From a bacterium (lineage in GTDB: Bacteria > Bdellovibrionota > Bdellovibrionia > Bdellovibrionales > Bdellovibrionaceae), in the NCBI GenBank assembly GCA_019752925.1, contig JAIELP010000006.1, forward strand, positions 186,001-250,000: a stretch of DNA of 64,000 bases. Direction: 5' to 3'. The position numbers and the translations under genes are program-made. The notes beneath the pieces are model-generated. The model ran no database searches and was not told the origin of the DNA. It worked only from the letters and a program-made list of their open reading frames with translations. Positions 18,718 through 28,813 of this stretch are shown here, piece by piece. Within the stretch, counting starts at the first letter, position 1, and each line of letters starts with the position of its first letter.

Positions 18718-19950
18718 ATGACGAAGTATTTTGTATTATTTTTTAGTACTTTTGTTCTTTGTTCCTGTGCGACTCATCAAAGTCGTTTAGCTCCTGTAAG
18801 AAGTAATTTATTACTCGGGCAGTGTGAAGAAGCTCTTAAAAAATTAGATGAATTAACTTCAAAAGACGATTCAGATCGTCTTTTGTATTTAATGGAGTAT
18901 GGGTCGGCACTGCAGATTTGCAAAGACTACCGCAAAAGTAATGAAATGCTTTTACAAGCTGATAAGTTAAGCGAACAAATTGATTATATATCGGTTTCAA
19001 AAGTTGTAGGTGCAACTTTACTGAATGAAGAAATGATTCAGTACAAGGGCGACATTTTTGAAAAACTATTTATAAACGCAGTGGCTGCGCTGAATTTTTT
19101 AGAACTCGAGCAGTACGACGAGGCCATGGTTGAAGTGCGACGAATTAACGAAAAATATAATAAATTTACAGCTGAAGAAAAAACCAGCTACGAATTAAAT
19201 TCTTTTGCTCAGTATCTTGCGGGTCTCATATATGAGCAGGAAAAAAAATACGATGACGCCTGCATTTCATATAAAAACGCTTACAAACTGGATATGACAT
19301 TTAGAAATGTAGCGTTGGATATGTTAACCGCTTGTTGGAGAGCCAAACGTACGCAGGAGTTTGGGGAGTTGGTAAAACAAGTAGTCCCCACACCGGATGA
19401 ACTTGAATTTATTAAGCGCAAAACTAAAAATGAAAAAATAATTTTGTATTTGCAAGGACTAGGGCCGCAAAAAGCACCGCGACCTGAAAATCATTTGTAT
19501 CCATATTTGTTGCCTACTCAGAGCTTAACAAAAGAAATTATGTTGAATTATACAGATGAAAATGAAAAGCCTAACACCAAAGTGAGCAGCCCAGTTTACA
19601 ACGTAGAAAAGGCAGCTATTAATACTCTGGAGGCCGATTATAACTCGCTTACTGGCAGACGATTGGGTGCACGAATAGCTAAAGAAGTAGTTGCTGATCA
19701 GATCCGTCAAAAAGATAAAGCGTTGGGTGATTTGGCTTTAATCGTAATGGTTGTTGCTGAGCGGGCTGATTTAAGAAGCTGGTCTTTATTACCGGAGACA
19801 ATTCAGGTTATCAGGGTTGATGCCTCAAAAATGTCGAAGATAAAAGTAACAGGTTTAAATCAATTTCACGCAGAGTCGGAATCATTTGGCGAAATAGATC
19901 TTTCTTTAAAGCCAAATAAGAAAATTTACTTAGTTCGCAGCATTAAGTAG
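18718..19950 (+). CDS. COG3014-like TPR lipoprotein partner of LpoB
   Basis: Protein of 410 residues with a lipobox (LCSC in STFVLCSCATHQ). The first 250 residues contain TPR-like helical pairs (LFINAVAALNFLELEQYDEAMVEV is split over about residues 118-141). A C-terminal region of about 150 residues is rich in beta strands, as in COG3014 proteins encoded beside LpoB. The likely role is an outer-membrane-anchored scaffold linked to PBP regulation; the function is not established. No strong SD is visible, so translation may be coupled to lpoB. Confidence 0.75.
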   Translation: MTKYFVLFFSTFVLCSCATHQSRLAPVRSNLLLGQCEEALKKLDELTSKDDSDRLLYLMEYGSALQICKDYRKSNEMLLQADKLSEQIDYISVSKVVGATLLNEEMIQYKGDIFEKLFINAVAALNFLELEQYDEAMVEVRRINEKYNKFTAEEKTSYELNSFAQYLAGLIYEQEKKYDDACISYKNAYKLDMTFRNVALDMLTACWRAKRTQEFGELVKQVVPTPDELEFIKRKTKNEKIILYLQGLGPQKAPRPENHLYPYLLPTQSLTKEIMLNYTDENEKPNTKVSSPVYNVEKAAINTLEADYNSLTGRRLGARIAKEVVADQIRQKDKALGDLALIVMVVAERADLRSWSLLPETIQVIRVDASKMSKIKVTGLNQFHAESESFGEIDLSLKPNKKIYLVRSIK

Positions 19951-19974
19951 CAGAAGTTAAGAGCTATAAAATAA

Positions 19975-19999
19975 AAAACCCGGGTTGTTCCCGGGTTTT
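19975..19999. terminator. Bidirectional rho-independent terminator
   Basis: Perfect 10-bp stem AAAACCCGGG/CCCGGGTTTT with loop TTGTT, an A-run on one side and a T-run on the other. It lies between the convergent COG3014-like gene (plus) and phaR (minus) and can serve both. Confidence 0.88.
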
Positions 20000-20026
20000 A
20001 AACTTTTAATTTAATCGTAAAACAAA

Positions 20027-20581
20027 TTACGGATTGAAACCTTGATTGTTACTAGGAAGTGGCAAGTTAGGCATTTCATCTTCTTGGTTTAAACCAGGAA
20101 GTACAGTTGCTTTTTCTGCTACAACTTTAGAAGTTGAATCAGTATTTAATCTAGCAGCAGTTGCTACACGATTTTCTATGTTTTGTTTCATATCATCAGT
20201 AGATACGCGGTCGATGTTCACGCTAACAGTTGCTTGTTTAGTCATGTAGTCAATTGGGAACGCGCCTAATTTAGCTAGGTAGCTAGAAATGCTTCCGTTA
20301 CCGTTTTGGATGATTTCTCTCAGAGTGAAAAGCGGTGCGTACTGAGAAGCTTTTTTCTCAGATTCGAAAATAATTTGAGTTAATGTAGCAGCAGTGATGT
20401 CGTTTTTAGATTTATTGTCGATAACCATTACTTCTTCATTAGATCTGATCATTTTAGCGATATCATCTAAAGTTACGTAGCAGCTTTGTTGAGTGTCGTA
20501 TAGCTTACGGTTTTGGTAGCGCTTGATAATTTTAACTTTTGCGCTTGGTTTTACGCTTAAATTTTCCATTTGGTTCATCAT
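20027..20581 (-). CDS. phaR: PhaR-type polyhydroxyalkanoate synthesis regulator
   Basis: Protein of 184 residues. Residues about 17-80 are the PHB/PHA accumulation regulator DNA-binding domain, with the signature KRYQNRKLYDT, then CYVTLDDIAKMIRS. A second helical domain with LREIIQ follows. The C-terminal tail is Asn/Pro-rich. PhaR binds PHA granules and represses phasin and synthesis genes when no granules are present. No pha synthase or phasin is in the window. GGGGAGG lies 5 nt upstream of the ATG at 20581. A good promoter is seen on the minus strand. Confidence 0.87.
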   Translation of the reverse strand: MMNQMENLSVKPSAKVKIIKRYQNRKLYDTQQSCYVTLDDIAKMIRSNEEVMVIDNKSKNDITAATLTQIIFESEKKASQYAPLFTLREIIQNGNGSISSYLAKLGAFPIDYMTKQATVSVNIDRVSTDDMKQNIENRVATAARLNTDSTSKVVAEKATVLPGLNQEDEMPNLPLPSNNQGFNP

Positions 20582-20659
20582 ATTGCCTCCCCTTATGTTG
20601 GCATTAATGCCTAGGTTTCTAGCTATAAACTAAAGCCTTTAGCCTATTTATTCTCGGGC

Positions 20660-20688
20660 AAAGTAGCCCTGCCGCCACCCCTTGTCAA
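20660..20688 (-). promoter_or_regulatory. Sigma-70 type promoter of phaR
   Basis: On the minus strand, TTGACA (complement of 20683-20688) and TACTTT (complement of 20660-20665) have a 17-bp spacer. It lies about 80 bp before the phaR ATG. Confidence 0.65.
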
Positions 20689-20738
20689 GCAGCTCACCAA
20701 GTAAATATTTGTTTTTACTCGAATATATGCATAGTGGG

Positions 20739-20757
20739 CCTGTTAATTACCTGTTAA
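20739..20757. repeat. Direct repeat CCTGTTAA x2 in the phaR upstream region
   Basis: Two identical 8-mers start at 20739 and 20750, 11 bp apart and so on the same DNA face. They lie 51-74 bp upstream of the phaR -35. A tandem regulator site, for example PhaR autoregulation, is plausible but inferred. Confidence 0.4.
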
Positions 20758-20965
20758 GGTCATAAAATACCCGTCTATTTTTAATAAAAAACTAGTAATT
20801 TCAATACCTTAGCAAATTTATGCATGTAAAAAAAGTATAATGAATTGAGTACAAAAAATATTACTGTAACAAGGTCTAGATATTCATTTTCTGATTATAA
20901 AATAATCAAATTAGGACTCGAGCCTACTAGAGAGAATGGCCGATAAGCTTCTAAAGGAAGCTCTC

Positions 20966-22810
20966 ATGTACAAAATAAAAAATCTATTTTTGACGATAAG
21001 TTTGTTCATGTTGATCGCAGGATGCGCAACTTCAGGCTCCCAATTTTTTGATTCTGCGATGAACGATAGGAATAGAGCACCGGCTTCGATTGGTGTTCCT
21101 GAATCATTTGATCAAGATGTAACCACAATAGATCCGATGCATAACCAGGCACAGGCGGATTATTTATTTTTGAAATCTGAAATGGAATCTAATTCAGGTC
21201 GCAGTACTGAAACTGTTGATCTCTTAAAAAATGCACTAGTTTATGATTCAAACGCTGTCACTATTATGCAGAGACTCTCTGTTGAGTATTATAAGAATGC
21301 AAAAATGGCCGATGCAATTTCGTGGGCTGAAAAAGCACACGAGCTTTCTCCTGAAAGAAGAGATGTAAATTTACTATTGGCTGGTCTTTACACGACAACT
21401 AAAAATTATTCTAAAGCTGAAGAAATTTATAAAAAATTAATTAAAAAAGACAATGAAGATGCTGAAGCGCTACTTTACTTAGGCGCAGTATACACTGAGC
21501 AGAAGATATACAGCAAAGCAATTAGCGCATTTAAAAAATTAACATTACACCCAACGTACGGTTCAAAACATGTAGCCCATTATTACATTGCACGAATTTA
21601 TTCAGAGCAAAATAAAAATAATTTTTCTAAAGTAAAAGCAGAGTTACAAAAAGCTATTGCGATTAAGCCTGATTTTTTTGATGCAGTTAATATGTTGGGC
21701 ATCATGATTGAAAAATCTGAAGGTAAAAAGAAAGCCTACAGCTTTTATGCTGATTTTCAACAGAAACATGGACCAAATTTAAAATTGGCCGAGATGCTGG
21801 CTCAGTATTATATTACGGCGAACGACCTTGATAAGGCCTATGAGCAACTGGAAATCCTAGACGAATCCAGTGATGATTTGATTCAGGTAAAACTTAAAAT
21901 GAGTTTAATTCTGATTGAAAAGAAAATTTACGATAAAGCTATAGTTAAGTTACAGGAAATTTTAGAAACAACTCCAGAATCAGACAAAGTAAGATTTTAT
22001 CTTTCAGCAGTTTATGAGGAGAAAAAAGCTTTTAAGCAAGCTTTAGATCAATATATGCAAATCCCTAAGAATAGCAGTTACTTTGAAGAAGCCAGATTGC
22101 ATGCATCCTATATTTTTAAATTAATGGGTAATTCAGATCAGGCTTTAGTTGTGCTGAAAGAAGCTGTGGATAAAAAAGTTGAAAACCCTCAGAGCTATTT
22201 TTTACTTTCGCAACTGTGGGAAGATAAAAAAGATTTAAAAAATGCTATGGAATCTTTAAAGTTAGCGGCGGAAAAATTTCCGAAAAATTCTCAGGTGTAT
22301 TATCATATGGGCACTTTGCAGGATCGCATGAACTTAAAGGATGAAATGCTCGTAAATATGCAAAAAGTTGTAGAGCTTGAGCCGGATCATGCGCAGGCAT
22401 TAAACTTTTTAGCTTACACATGGGCTGAGAAAAATGAAAAATTAGATTTAGCTGAAGTTTACGCGCGTAGAGCTGTTAAACATGAAAAAAATGATGCCTT
22501 CATTTTGGATACATTAGGATGGGTATTATTTAAAAAAGGCGCATTTAAAGAAGCTATTGAGGTGCTTGAAAAAGCTCATTCAATGCAACCGCAGGTAAGC
22601 ATTATCTCCGAACATCTCGGCGATGTGTATTTCCACCTAGATCAGCATGAAAAAGCGCAGATATCATTTAAAAAAGCCGTTGAAAGCGAAGGTGATTCAG
22701 AACGCAAAGCTGCGATTCAAGCTAAATGGGCTGAGGCCAGCAGCAAAGTTAAAACTTCGAGAGTGCCTTCTTCAATTGGCCTCGATGTAAAAACAAATGA
22801 GTCGCCATAG
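20966..22810 (+). CDS. Large TPR-repeat lipoprotein
   Basis: Protein of 614 residues with a lipobox (LIAGC in LFLTISLFMLIAGC). After a linker it consists of about 14-16 tetratricopeptide repeats to residue 600; typical units are AEEIYKKLIKKDNEDAEAL and AIEVLEKAHSMQPQVSIIS. TPR lipoproteins are scaffolds for envelope complexes (PilF/PilW-like, BamD-like or exopolysaccharide export); the partner cannot be inferred here. I chose the ATG at 20966 because AAGGA lies upstream and the signal peptide begins there. The 3' end overlaps the convergent membrane protein gene by 62 nt. Confidence 0.87.
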   Translation: MYKIKNLFLTISLFMLIAGCATSGSQFFDSAMNDRNRAPASIGVPESFDQDVTTIDPMHNQAQADYLFLKSEMESNSGRSTETVDLLKNALVYDSNAVTIMQRLSVEYYKNAKMADAISWAEKAHELSPERRDVNLLLAGLYTTTKNYSKAEEIYKKLIKKDNEDAEALLYLGAVYTEQKIYSKAISAFKKLTLHPTYGSKHVAHYYIARIYSEQNKNNFSKVKAELQKAIAIKPDFFDAVNMLGIMIEKSEGKKKAYSFYADFQQKHGPNLKLAEMLAQYYITANDLDKAYEQLEILDESSDDLIQVKLKMSLILIEKKIYDKAIVKLQEILETTPESDKVRFYLSAVYEEKKAFKQALDQYMQIPKNSSYFEEARLHASYIFKLMGNSDQALVVLKEAVDKKVENPQSYFLLSQLWEDKKDLKNAMESLKLAAEKFPKNSQVYYHMGTLQDRMNLKDEMLVNMQKVVELEPDHAQALNFLAYTWAEKNEKLDLAEVYARRAVKHEKNDAFILDTLGWVLFKKGAFKEAIEVLEKAHSMQPQVSIISEHLGDVYFHLDQHEKAQISFKKAVESEGDSERKAAIQAKWAEASSKVKTSRVPSSIGLDVKTNESP

Positions 22811-23297
22811 TTGCAAAGATTAATTTCCATTCGGTGCTAAACCATGGAATAAACGATAAAATAAATAATATTAAGGTGATTTTAATAAAATCACCTTTTT
22901 TATTTTTTATTTCATTAAACACATTTTGTAATGTGGCGATAGCTTCGAAGTTATTGGCTTTAAGGTACATGTAGGGAAAAATTGTCTGCAGAGCGAGTAA
23001 AAAACTGAGACCACCTGTTACTGTGAGGGCCATTGAAAAATAAACGTACTGCTCTTCTTCGGCGTATATAGTTACAAAAGAGTGAATTCCGCCCCAGAAA
23101 AAAAACAGCGGAATTGAAATTAAAAAAAGTTTCAGTGCGGCAAGTTGGGATTTTTTACTCAGTTCAATGTTGTACACCAGTAGGTTCATTTGCATTAAGG
23201 TACACATTGCAACGAGTGCTCCTCCCGGCATTTGGCTCATCATTAAGATTATACAGGCCACAATAAACAACAATAGATGACGTAATTTTAATTGCAT
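22749..23297 (-). CDS. Hypothetical polytopic membrane protein
   Basis: Protein of 182 residues with about five hydrophobic segments (residues about 7-24, 28-42, 55-75, 85-110, 140-165) and charged loops. No family is recognised. The ATG at 23297 has no visible SD, and the 5' end lies close to the divergent LolB-like gene. Its 3' end overlaps the TPR lipoprotein gene by 62 nt, an unusually long convergent overlap. Confidence 0.6.
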   Translation of the reverse strand: MQLKLRHLLLFIVACIILMMSQMPGGALVAMCTLMQMNLLVYNIELSKKSQLAALKLFLISIPLFFFWGGIHSFVTIYAEEEQYVYFSMALTVTGGLSFLLALQTIFPYMYLKANNFEAIATLQNVFNEIKNKKGDFIKITLILFILSFIPWFSTEWKLIFATMATHLFLHRGQLKKALSKF

Positions 23298-23327
23298 TTA
23301 AGGGTGATCATATCTTTAAATAGAATA

Positions 23328-23957
23328 GTGAACAAAGAAAAATTAGGCCGAAGCATTATTTTGTGTGTTATAAGCTTGTTAAGTTTTTCAGGTTGCGTAT
23401 CTGAACCGGTAAGGCCAGCTAGGGTTGATCAGCCAGTACTCATTGAAACCAAAGCTCAGATTAAAAATGATAACGAAACAAATACTGTAAAAATTCAAAT
23501 AGCATTGTTGCCTAAAAAAGCCATACGCATGGAAATTACAGCCACTTTGGGTTTTTCAGTGGCTACGGTTCTAATGACTCCTGATAAAATTACTTATGCT
23601 TTGCATTCGCAGAAGCAATTTGTAGTTGGGCCTTTCCATGAAAAAACCTTATATCCTGTATTTAAAAAAAATATAGATCCTCGAGTGCTATGGAGAATTA
23701 TTAATGATCAAGCATTTACGAATTTAAATTTAAACTGCACACTAAATGCGGAATCAAAACCAGTTCAATGCGCCTCTGTAGATGGAGGTTCTATAAAATG
23801 GACTTACGAGGAGTATCCCCGCAAAAGAATCGACATAATAAGCAATAGGTTCGAGATGAATTGGATTTTTAAGGACTTAAGTCTGTTAAATGAGTCTCAA
23901 ACCGAGACCTTTGTCCTAAAAAAACCGGAAGATTACCAAGAAATTATTATAAAATAA
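23328..23957 (+). CDS. LolB/DUF4292-like lipoprotein
   Basis: With a GTG start at 23328 the protein has 209 residues and a proper lipoprotein signal peptide (MNKEKLGRSIILCVISLLSFSGC, given here as 1-23, lipobox FSGC). In-frame TTG 23292 or GTG 23304 would add a non-signal-like tail. The mature part has antiparallel strands including VLMTPDKITYALHSQKQFV and resembles the LolB/DUF4292 lipoprotein-carrier fold. LolB inserts lipoproteins in the outer membrane. The family match is by pattern only. Confidence 0.55.
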   Translation: MNKEKLGRSIILCVISLLSFSGCVSEPVRPARVDQPVLIETKAQIKNDNETNTVKIQIALLPKKAIRMEITATLGFSVATVLMTPDKITYALHSQKQFVVGPFHEKTLYPVFKKNIDPRVLWRIINDQAFTNLNLNCTLNAESKPVQCASVDGGSIKWTYEEYPRKRIDIISNRFEMNWIFKDLSLLNESQTETFVLKKPEDYQEIIIK

Positions 23958-23969
23958 TAGAAGTCGCTA

Positions 23970-24039
23970 ACCGAAAGAACTCGGTGCATAATCATAGTTA
24001 ACTAAGAATCACCCGATTCTCAAACTTGATCCCTCAAGT
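23970..24039 (+). promoter_or_regulatory. Three tandem small stem-loops in the prkA leader
   Basis: ACCGA-AAGAAC-TCGGT (23970-23985), AGAATC-ACCC-GATTCT (24005-24020) and ACTTGA-TCCC-TCAAGT (24024-24039) follow each other in the 96 bp before prkA. The last ends 5 nt before the AAGGAG ribosome binding site. They could control translation or RNA stability. Confidence 0.45.
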
Positions 24040-24053
24040 GTAAAGGAGTTTCG

Positions 24054-26126
24054 ATGTCGCAAGTTAATTTCAGAACATTAGTTGAAAAATGGCAAAGTCA
24101 GAATCCGTCTATGGCGGCACACTGGAGCGGTACGTTTCATGAGTATCTGGATTTGGTCAAAGCTGATCCGAAGATTACCCGCAATGCCTATCAACGCATG
24201 TACGATATGATTTTAGAGCAAGGTACCGAAGAGTACATTGACTTTAAAAAGCATGTCATTCGTTACAAATTTTTTGATGATCTCGATAACGGCGGTAAAG
24301 ACGCCGTTTTTGGTTTAGATGTACAGTTGATGAAACTGGTGAATGTACTTAAAGCAGCAAGTTTAGGTTACGGAACTGAAAAACGTGTGATCCTGCTTCA
24401 TGGCCCGGTGGGTTCTGCAAAATCTACGATTTGTCGTCGCTTAAAAAAAGGTTTAGAGGCTTACTCAAGAGGTGATAAAGGTGCTCTTTACACATTCGAA
24501 TGGGTTGATGAAGGTGGTAAGCTGAATGGTTTATTCGGTAAAGATGTAAATGTGTTTCCGTCGCCGATGAATGAAGAGCCATTGCTTCTAATTCCGGAAG
24601 AAATGCGAGCTTCGATGTGCGATGAAATAAACCGTGGTCAGGACGGCGCATTCCGTATGAAAATTAACGGTGAGCTTTGCCCGCCGTCGCGTTTTATTTT
24701 TAAATCTTTAATGGAAAAATATAACGGCGACTTTATTAAAGTATTGTCGCATGTACGCGTAAAGCGTTTCTTCATTTCAGAAGCGGACCGCGTAGGTATT
24801 GGTACCTTCCAGCCTAAAGATGAAAAAAATCAGGATTCAACAGAGTTAACCGGCGATATTAATTACCGTAAAATCGCAGAGTATGGTTCAGATTCTGATC
24901 CACGTGCATTCAACTTTGATGGTGAGTTCAATGTTGCCAATCGCGGGATGATTGAGTTCGTTGAGGTTTTAAAACTTGATGTGGCCTTCCTTTACGACTT
25001 ATTAGGTGCTTCGCAGGAGCACAGAGTAAAACCTAAGAAATTTGCTCAGACTCACATTGATGAAGTGATCATCGGGCATACTAATGAGCCGGAGTACCGC
25101 AAGCTTCAGGACAATGAATTCATGGAAGCCCTCCGTGACCGTACCGTAAAAATTGATATTCCGTACATCACGCGTTTAAAAGAAGAGACGAATATTTATA
25201 AAAAAGATTTCAATTCCACACGCTTGCGCGGAATTTCAATTGCCCCGCATACAATTGAAACAGCTGCAATGTGGGCTATTTTAACCCGCCTAGAAAAACC
25301 TAAAAAAGCTAACTTAACCCGTTTGCAAAAACTAAAATTGTATAACGGTAAAACTCTTCCGAATTTTACCGAAGATAATGTTAAAGAGTTACGTAAAGAA
25401 ACAACCCGTGAGGGCTTAGACGGAATTTCGCCACGTTATATTCAAGACAAACTTTCAAATGCTTTAGTTATGGCTCAGCAGATGAATAAGGGGTCTGTGA
25501 ATCCTTTCATGGTGATGAACGAACTTGAAAGTGGATTGAAGCATCACTCGTTACTATCTAACGATGAGCTGAAGCAGGAGTATAAAGAATTACTTTCTGT
25601 AGTTAAACAAGAGTACGAAGAAATTATTAAATCTGAAGTGCAGCGTGCGATCAGTGCCGATGACGGCGCTTTACAGCGTTTATGCGCTAACTACATCGAC
25701 AACGTTAAGGCTTACACGCAGAAAGAAAAAGTTCGCAACCAGTTTACGGGTTCGGATGAGGAGCCAGATGAGCGTTTAATGCGTGCGATTGAGGAAAAAA
25801 TTGAAATTCCTGAATCCCGCAAAGATGATTTTCGTCGTGAGATTATGAATTACATTGGCGCTCTTGCGATTGACGGTAAAAAATTCAATTACAAGATGAA
25901 CGACAGACTTCACAAAGCACTTGAGTTGAAACTTTTTGAAGATCAAAAAGACAGTATCAAGCTGACTTCATTGGTGAGCTCTGTTGCCGACAAAGACACT
26001 CAGGAAAAAATCGACATTGTTAAGTCACGTTTAATTAAAGATTTCGGCTACGACGAGATTTCAGCTACAGATGTTTTACATTACGTTGCGAGCATTTTTG
26101 CCCGCGGCGATGTTAAAAACAAATAA
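24054..26126 (+). CDS. prkA: PrkA serine protein kinase (AAA-type)
   Basis: Protein of 690 residues. The N-terminal AAA module has Walker [10 protein letters not shown] at residues 117-125 and Walker B-like [16 protein letters not shown] further on; the C-terminal PrkA kinase domain follows (residues about 430-690). PrkA/YeaG phosphorylates protein substrates and contributes to stress and nutrient-starvation responses in Gram-negative bacteria, and to sporulation in Bacillus. It is first in the block prkA-yeaH-spoVR (gaps 16 and 2 nt). AAGGAG precedes the ATG. Confidence 0.96.
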   Translation: MSQVNFRTLVEKWQSQNPSMAAHWSGTFHEYLDLVKADPKITRNAYQRMYDMILEQGTEEYIDFKKHVIRYKFFDDLDNGGKDAVFGLDVQLMKLVNVLKAASLGYGTEKRVILLHGPVGSAKSTICRRLKKGLEAYSRGDKGALYTFEWVDEGGKLNGLFGKDVNVFPSPMNEEPLLLIPEEMRASMCDEINRGQDGAFRMKINGELCPPSRFIFKSLMEKYNGDFIKVLSHVRVKRFFISEADRVGIGTFQPKDEKNQDSTELTGDINYRKIAEYGSDSDPRAFNFDGEFNVANRGMIEFVEVLKLDVAFLYDLLGASQEHRVKPKKFAQTHIDEVIIGHTNEPEYRKLQDNEFMEALRDRTVKIDIPYITRLKEETNIYKKDFNSTRLRGISIAPHTIETAAMWAILTRLEKPKKANLTRLQKLKLYNGKTLPNFTEDNVKELRKETTREGLDGISPRYIQDKLSNALVMAQQMNKGSVNPFMVMNELESGLKHHSLLSNDELKQEYKELLSVVKQEYEEIIKSEVQRAISADDGALQRLCANYIDNVKAYTQKEKVRNQFTGSDEEPDERLMRAIEEKIEIPESRKDDFRREIMNYIGALAIDGKKFNYKMNDRLHKALELKLFEDQKDSIKLTSLVSSVADKDTQEKIDIVKSRLIKDFGYDEISATDVLHYVASIFARGDVKNK

Positions 26127-26142
26127 CCGGAAATGAGTAACC

Positions 26143-27246
26143 ATGGCTATTCGCGAAGATCAGAACCGTTTTAAAAGTATCATTAAAGGTAAAGTCAGAG
26201 ATGATTTTAAAAGATATGTTACGAACGGTGAAATGATCGGTAAACGTGAAGATGAGTTTGTAAAAATCCCGATTCCAAGAATTGATATCCCAACTTTCCG
26301 TTACGGCCCTAAACAAAACGAACAAGGTGTGGGACAAGGAGACGGTGATGGGGAGCAAGGACAAGGGTCGGGCCAACAGGGCAGTGGTAAGGGCGAAGCG
26401 GGCGATCAATCTGGTGAGCACATGATCGAAGTGGAAATTTCGATGGAAGAGTTAGCTGAAATTCTGGGTGAAAAGTTAGAGCTTCCTAAGATTCAGCCTA
26501 AAGGTTCAAAAAATATCTTAGCTGAAAAAAATAAATACTCAGGTATTGCGCCAGTAGGGCCCGAAGGCTTAAGAAAATTCAAACAAACATACAAAAAAGC
26601 CCTGACTCGTTATATATCCTCAGGAACTTATAATCCAAACGACCCGGTGATAGTTCCGATTCGCCGAGATTATCAATACCGTTCAGTTAAAAAAACTCAA
26701 ACACCTCATACAAAAGCAGTTGTTATTTATATGATGGACGTGTCGGGATCAATGGGCGATGAGCAGAAAGAAATCGTAAGGCTTGAATCTTTCTGGATTA
26801 ATACTTGGCTTAAAAAACATTACAAAGGCTTAGATACCCGCTTTATTATTCACGATGCTTCGGCAAAAGAAGTGGATGAAGACACGTTCTTTAAAACCAG
26901 TGAATCCGGCGGGACTTTAATTAGTTCGGCGTATAAATTGTGTCAGCAGATTATTCAGGAAGATTATGCTTCAAGTGAGTGGAATATTTATCCTTTCCAT
27001 TTCAGCGATGGCGATAACTGGAGCGGTGAAGACACGCGATTATGCCTAACTTTATTAAAAGAATTTTTCTTACCCAATGTGAATGTGTTTTCATACGGAC
27101 AGGTTGAAAGTAAATATGGAAGCGGGCAATTTTTAAAAGATTTACAAAAAGAGTTTACAAATGATGACAGATTAACTCTGAGTCAGATTGAAGGCCGAGA
27201 TAAAATCCTGGGTTCGATTAAAGACTTTTTAGGTAAAGGTAAGTAA
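26143..27246 (+). CDS. yeaH: YeaH/YhbH family (DUF444) VWA-like protein
   Basis: Protein of 367 residues. A Gly/Gln-rich low-complexity stretch at about 66-92 (GQGDGDGEQGQGSGQQGSG) precedes the DUF444 core. The core has the metal-ion-dependent adhesion motif DVSGSMG at about residues 200-206, as in von Willebrand A domains. YeaH/YhbH is the conserved partner of PrkA and SpoVR and is part of the general stress regulon in enterobacteria; its biochemistry is unclear. It is separated by 16 nt from prkA and 2 nt from spoVR. Confidence 0.94.
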   Translation: MAIREDQNRFKSIIKGKVRDDFKRYVTNGEMIGKREDEFVKIPIPRIDIPTFRYGPKQNEQGVGQGDGDGEQGQGSGQQGSGKGEAGDQSGEHMIEVEISMEELAEILGEKLELPKIQPKGSKNILAEKNKYSGIAPVGPEGLRKFKQTYKKALTRYISSGTYNPNDPVIVPIRRDYQYRSVKKTQTPHTKAVVIYMMDVSGSMGDEQKEIVRLESFWINTWLKKHYKGLDTRFIIHDASAKEVDEDTFFKTSESGGTLISSAYKLCQQIIQEDYASSEWNIYPFHFSDGDNWSGEDTRLCLTLLKEFFLPNVNVFSYGQVESKYGSGQFLKDLQKEFTNDDRLTLSQIEGRDKILGSIKDFLGKGK

Positions 27247-27248
27247 GT

Positions 27249-28775
27249 ATGGCAAATTTAACTTTAGAGCTGGAAGCCGAACGTAAACGTATTTGTCAGA
27301 TCGCAAAAGATTGCGGACTGGATTGTTTTGAAACCGTATTTGAATTGATCAACTACGATCAGATCAGCCAAATAGCTTCCTATGGCGGGTTTCCGGTACG
27401 ATATCCACACTGGAAATTTGGTATGGAGTACGAGCAGCTTTCAAAATCATATGAATACGGATTATCTAAAATTTACGAAATGGTTATTAATACGGATCCT
27501 TGTTATGCCTACCTGATGGAAGGCAATTCCATGATGGACCAAAAATTAGTGATGGCCCATGTTTACGGACACTGCGACTTTTTTAAAAATAATGTTTGGT
27601 TTTCAAAAACAAATCGTAAAATGATGGATCAGATGGCCAACCATGCCACTCGTATTAAGCGCTATATCGACCGTTATGGTTATGAAGAGGTTGAAAGATT
27701 TATTGATACATGCCTGAGTTTAGAAAATTTAATCGATAGACACAGCATTTTAAACGGCCCTCAGAAAATGTCTGAAGAACCGCCGGCTCCGCCAAAAGAT
27801 GAGTTCTTGTTCCGTGTAGAAAAATCTTACATGCGTAATTATATCAATCCACCCGATTATGTTGCTGATCAAAAACAAAAGCAGAATGAAAAAAACGATC
27901 AAAAAACAGTATTTCCTTCGTCGCCAGTGCGTGACGTACTTTCGTTTTTGATTCACTACGCACCATTGGAAGACTGGCAACAGGATATTTTAACAATTAT
28001 CCGTGATGAGTCTTATTACTTTGCTCCACAAGGTATGACAAAAACTCTGAATGAAGGTTGGGCCTCATACTGGCATTCGCACATGATGACCCGACATATT
28101 TTAAATGACTCTGAAATTATCGATTTTGCCGATCACCATGCAGGTACTATGTATATGCAGATGGGCGGTTATAACCCTTACAAAGTAGGTATTGAGTTAT
28201 TCCGCGACATTGAAGAGCGTTGGAATAAAGGGCGCTTTGGGCGCGAGTGGGATGAGTGTGATGACGTTCGCGAAAGAAAAAATTGGAATAAAAATACCAA
28301 TTTAGGCCGCGAAAAGATTTTCGAAATCCGCAAAATTTATAACGATGTTACTTTTATTGATGAGTTTTTAACTGAGGACTTTTGTGTCCGAAACAAAATG
28401 TTCGTTTATAAGATGAACAAGGAAACAGGCAAATTTGAGGTCGACACGCGCGACTTTAAGGCCATTAAAGCTCAGTTATTGTTCCAAATGACGAACTTTG
28501 GACAACCTATTATCAAGATTGAAAACGCCAATTTTGAAAATAGAGGTGAGCTTTTAATACAGCACGTACACGAAGGGCTGGACCTCCAGCCTAATTACAT
28601 GGATGCGACTATGAAAAACCTCTTTAAGGTTTGGAAGAGACCTGTAAATTTGGTTACAATCATGGATAACGAACCGCAGCTTTTCAGATTCGATGGAAAC
28701 GACTATACAAAACATAGTTTAAATGATGAAAAGAAGTCAGTTGAAGGCGAACAACAAGAGTTGCCTAAAGCTTAG
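27249..28775 (+). CDS. spoVR: SpoVR family protein
   Basis: Protein of 508 residues, the usual family length. Conserved blocks are GNSMMDQKLVMAHVYGHCDF at about 92-111 and NEGWASYWHSHMMT at about 266-279, containing the metal-like H/E clusters. In Bacillus SpoVR affects spore cortex; in Gram-negatives (YcgB) it belongs to the RpoS/stress regulon beside YeaG and YeaH. It has no spore role here since no sporulation genes are seen. It ends 38 nt before the next gene. Confidence 0.94.
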   Translation: MANLTLELEAERKRICQIAKDCGLDCFETVFELINYDQISQIASYGGFPVRYPHWKFGMEYEQLSKSYEYGLSKIYEMVINTDPCYAYLMEGNSMMDQKLVMAHVYGHCDFFKNNVWFSKTNRKMMDQMANHATRIKRYIDRYGYEEVERFIDTCLSLENLIDRHSILNGPQKMSEEPPAPPKDEFLFRVEKSYMRNYINPPDYVADQKQKQNEKNDQKTVFPSSPVRDVLSFLIHYAPLEDWQQDILTIIRDESYYFAPQGMTKTLNEGWASYWHSHMMTRHILNDSEIIDFADHHAGTMYMQMGGYNPYKVGIELFRDIEERWNKGRFGREWDECDDVRERKNWNKNTNLGREKIFEIRKIYNDVTFIDEFLTEDFCVRNKMFVYKMNKETGKFEVDTRDFKAIKAQLLFQMTNFGQPIIKIENANFENRGELLIQHVHEGLDLQPNYMDATMKNLFKVWKRPVNLVTIMDNEPQLFRFDGNDYTKHSLNDEKKSVEGEQQELPKA

Positions 28776-28813
28776 TTCGTGCAAATGTGTTTTTAGCTAG
28801 GAGAGAACCACCC

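Larger units (their letters stand above)
20582..20965. other. 384-bp intergenic region between divergent phaR and the TPR lipoprotein gene
   Basis: No gene is seen here. It holds the phaR promoter (20660-20688, minus), an 8-bp direct repeat CCTGTTAA at 20739-20746 and 20750-20757 (11-bp period, one helical turn), and a perfect TATAAT at 20836-20841 as a candidate -10 for the plus-strand gene. No good -35 partners that TATAAT. The rest is AT-rich and without other structure that I could find. Confidence 0.7.
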
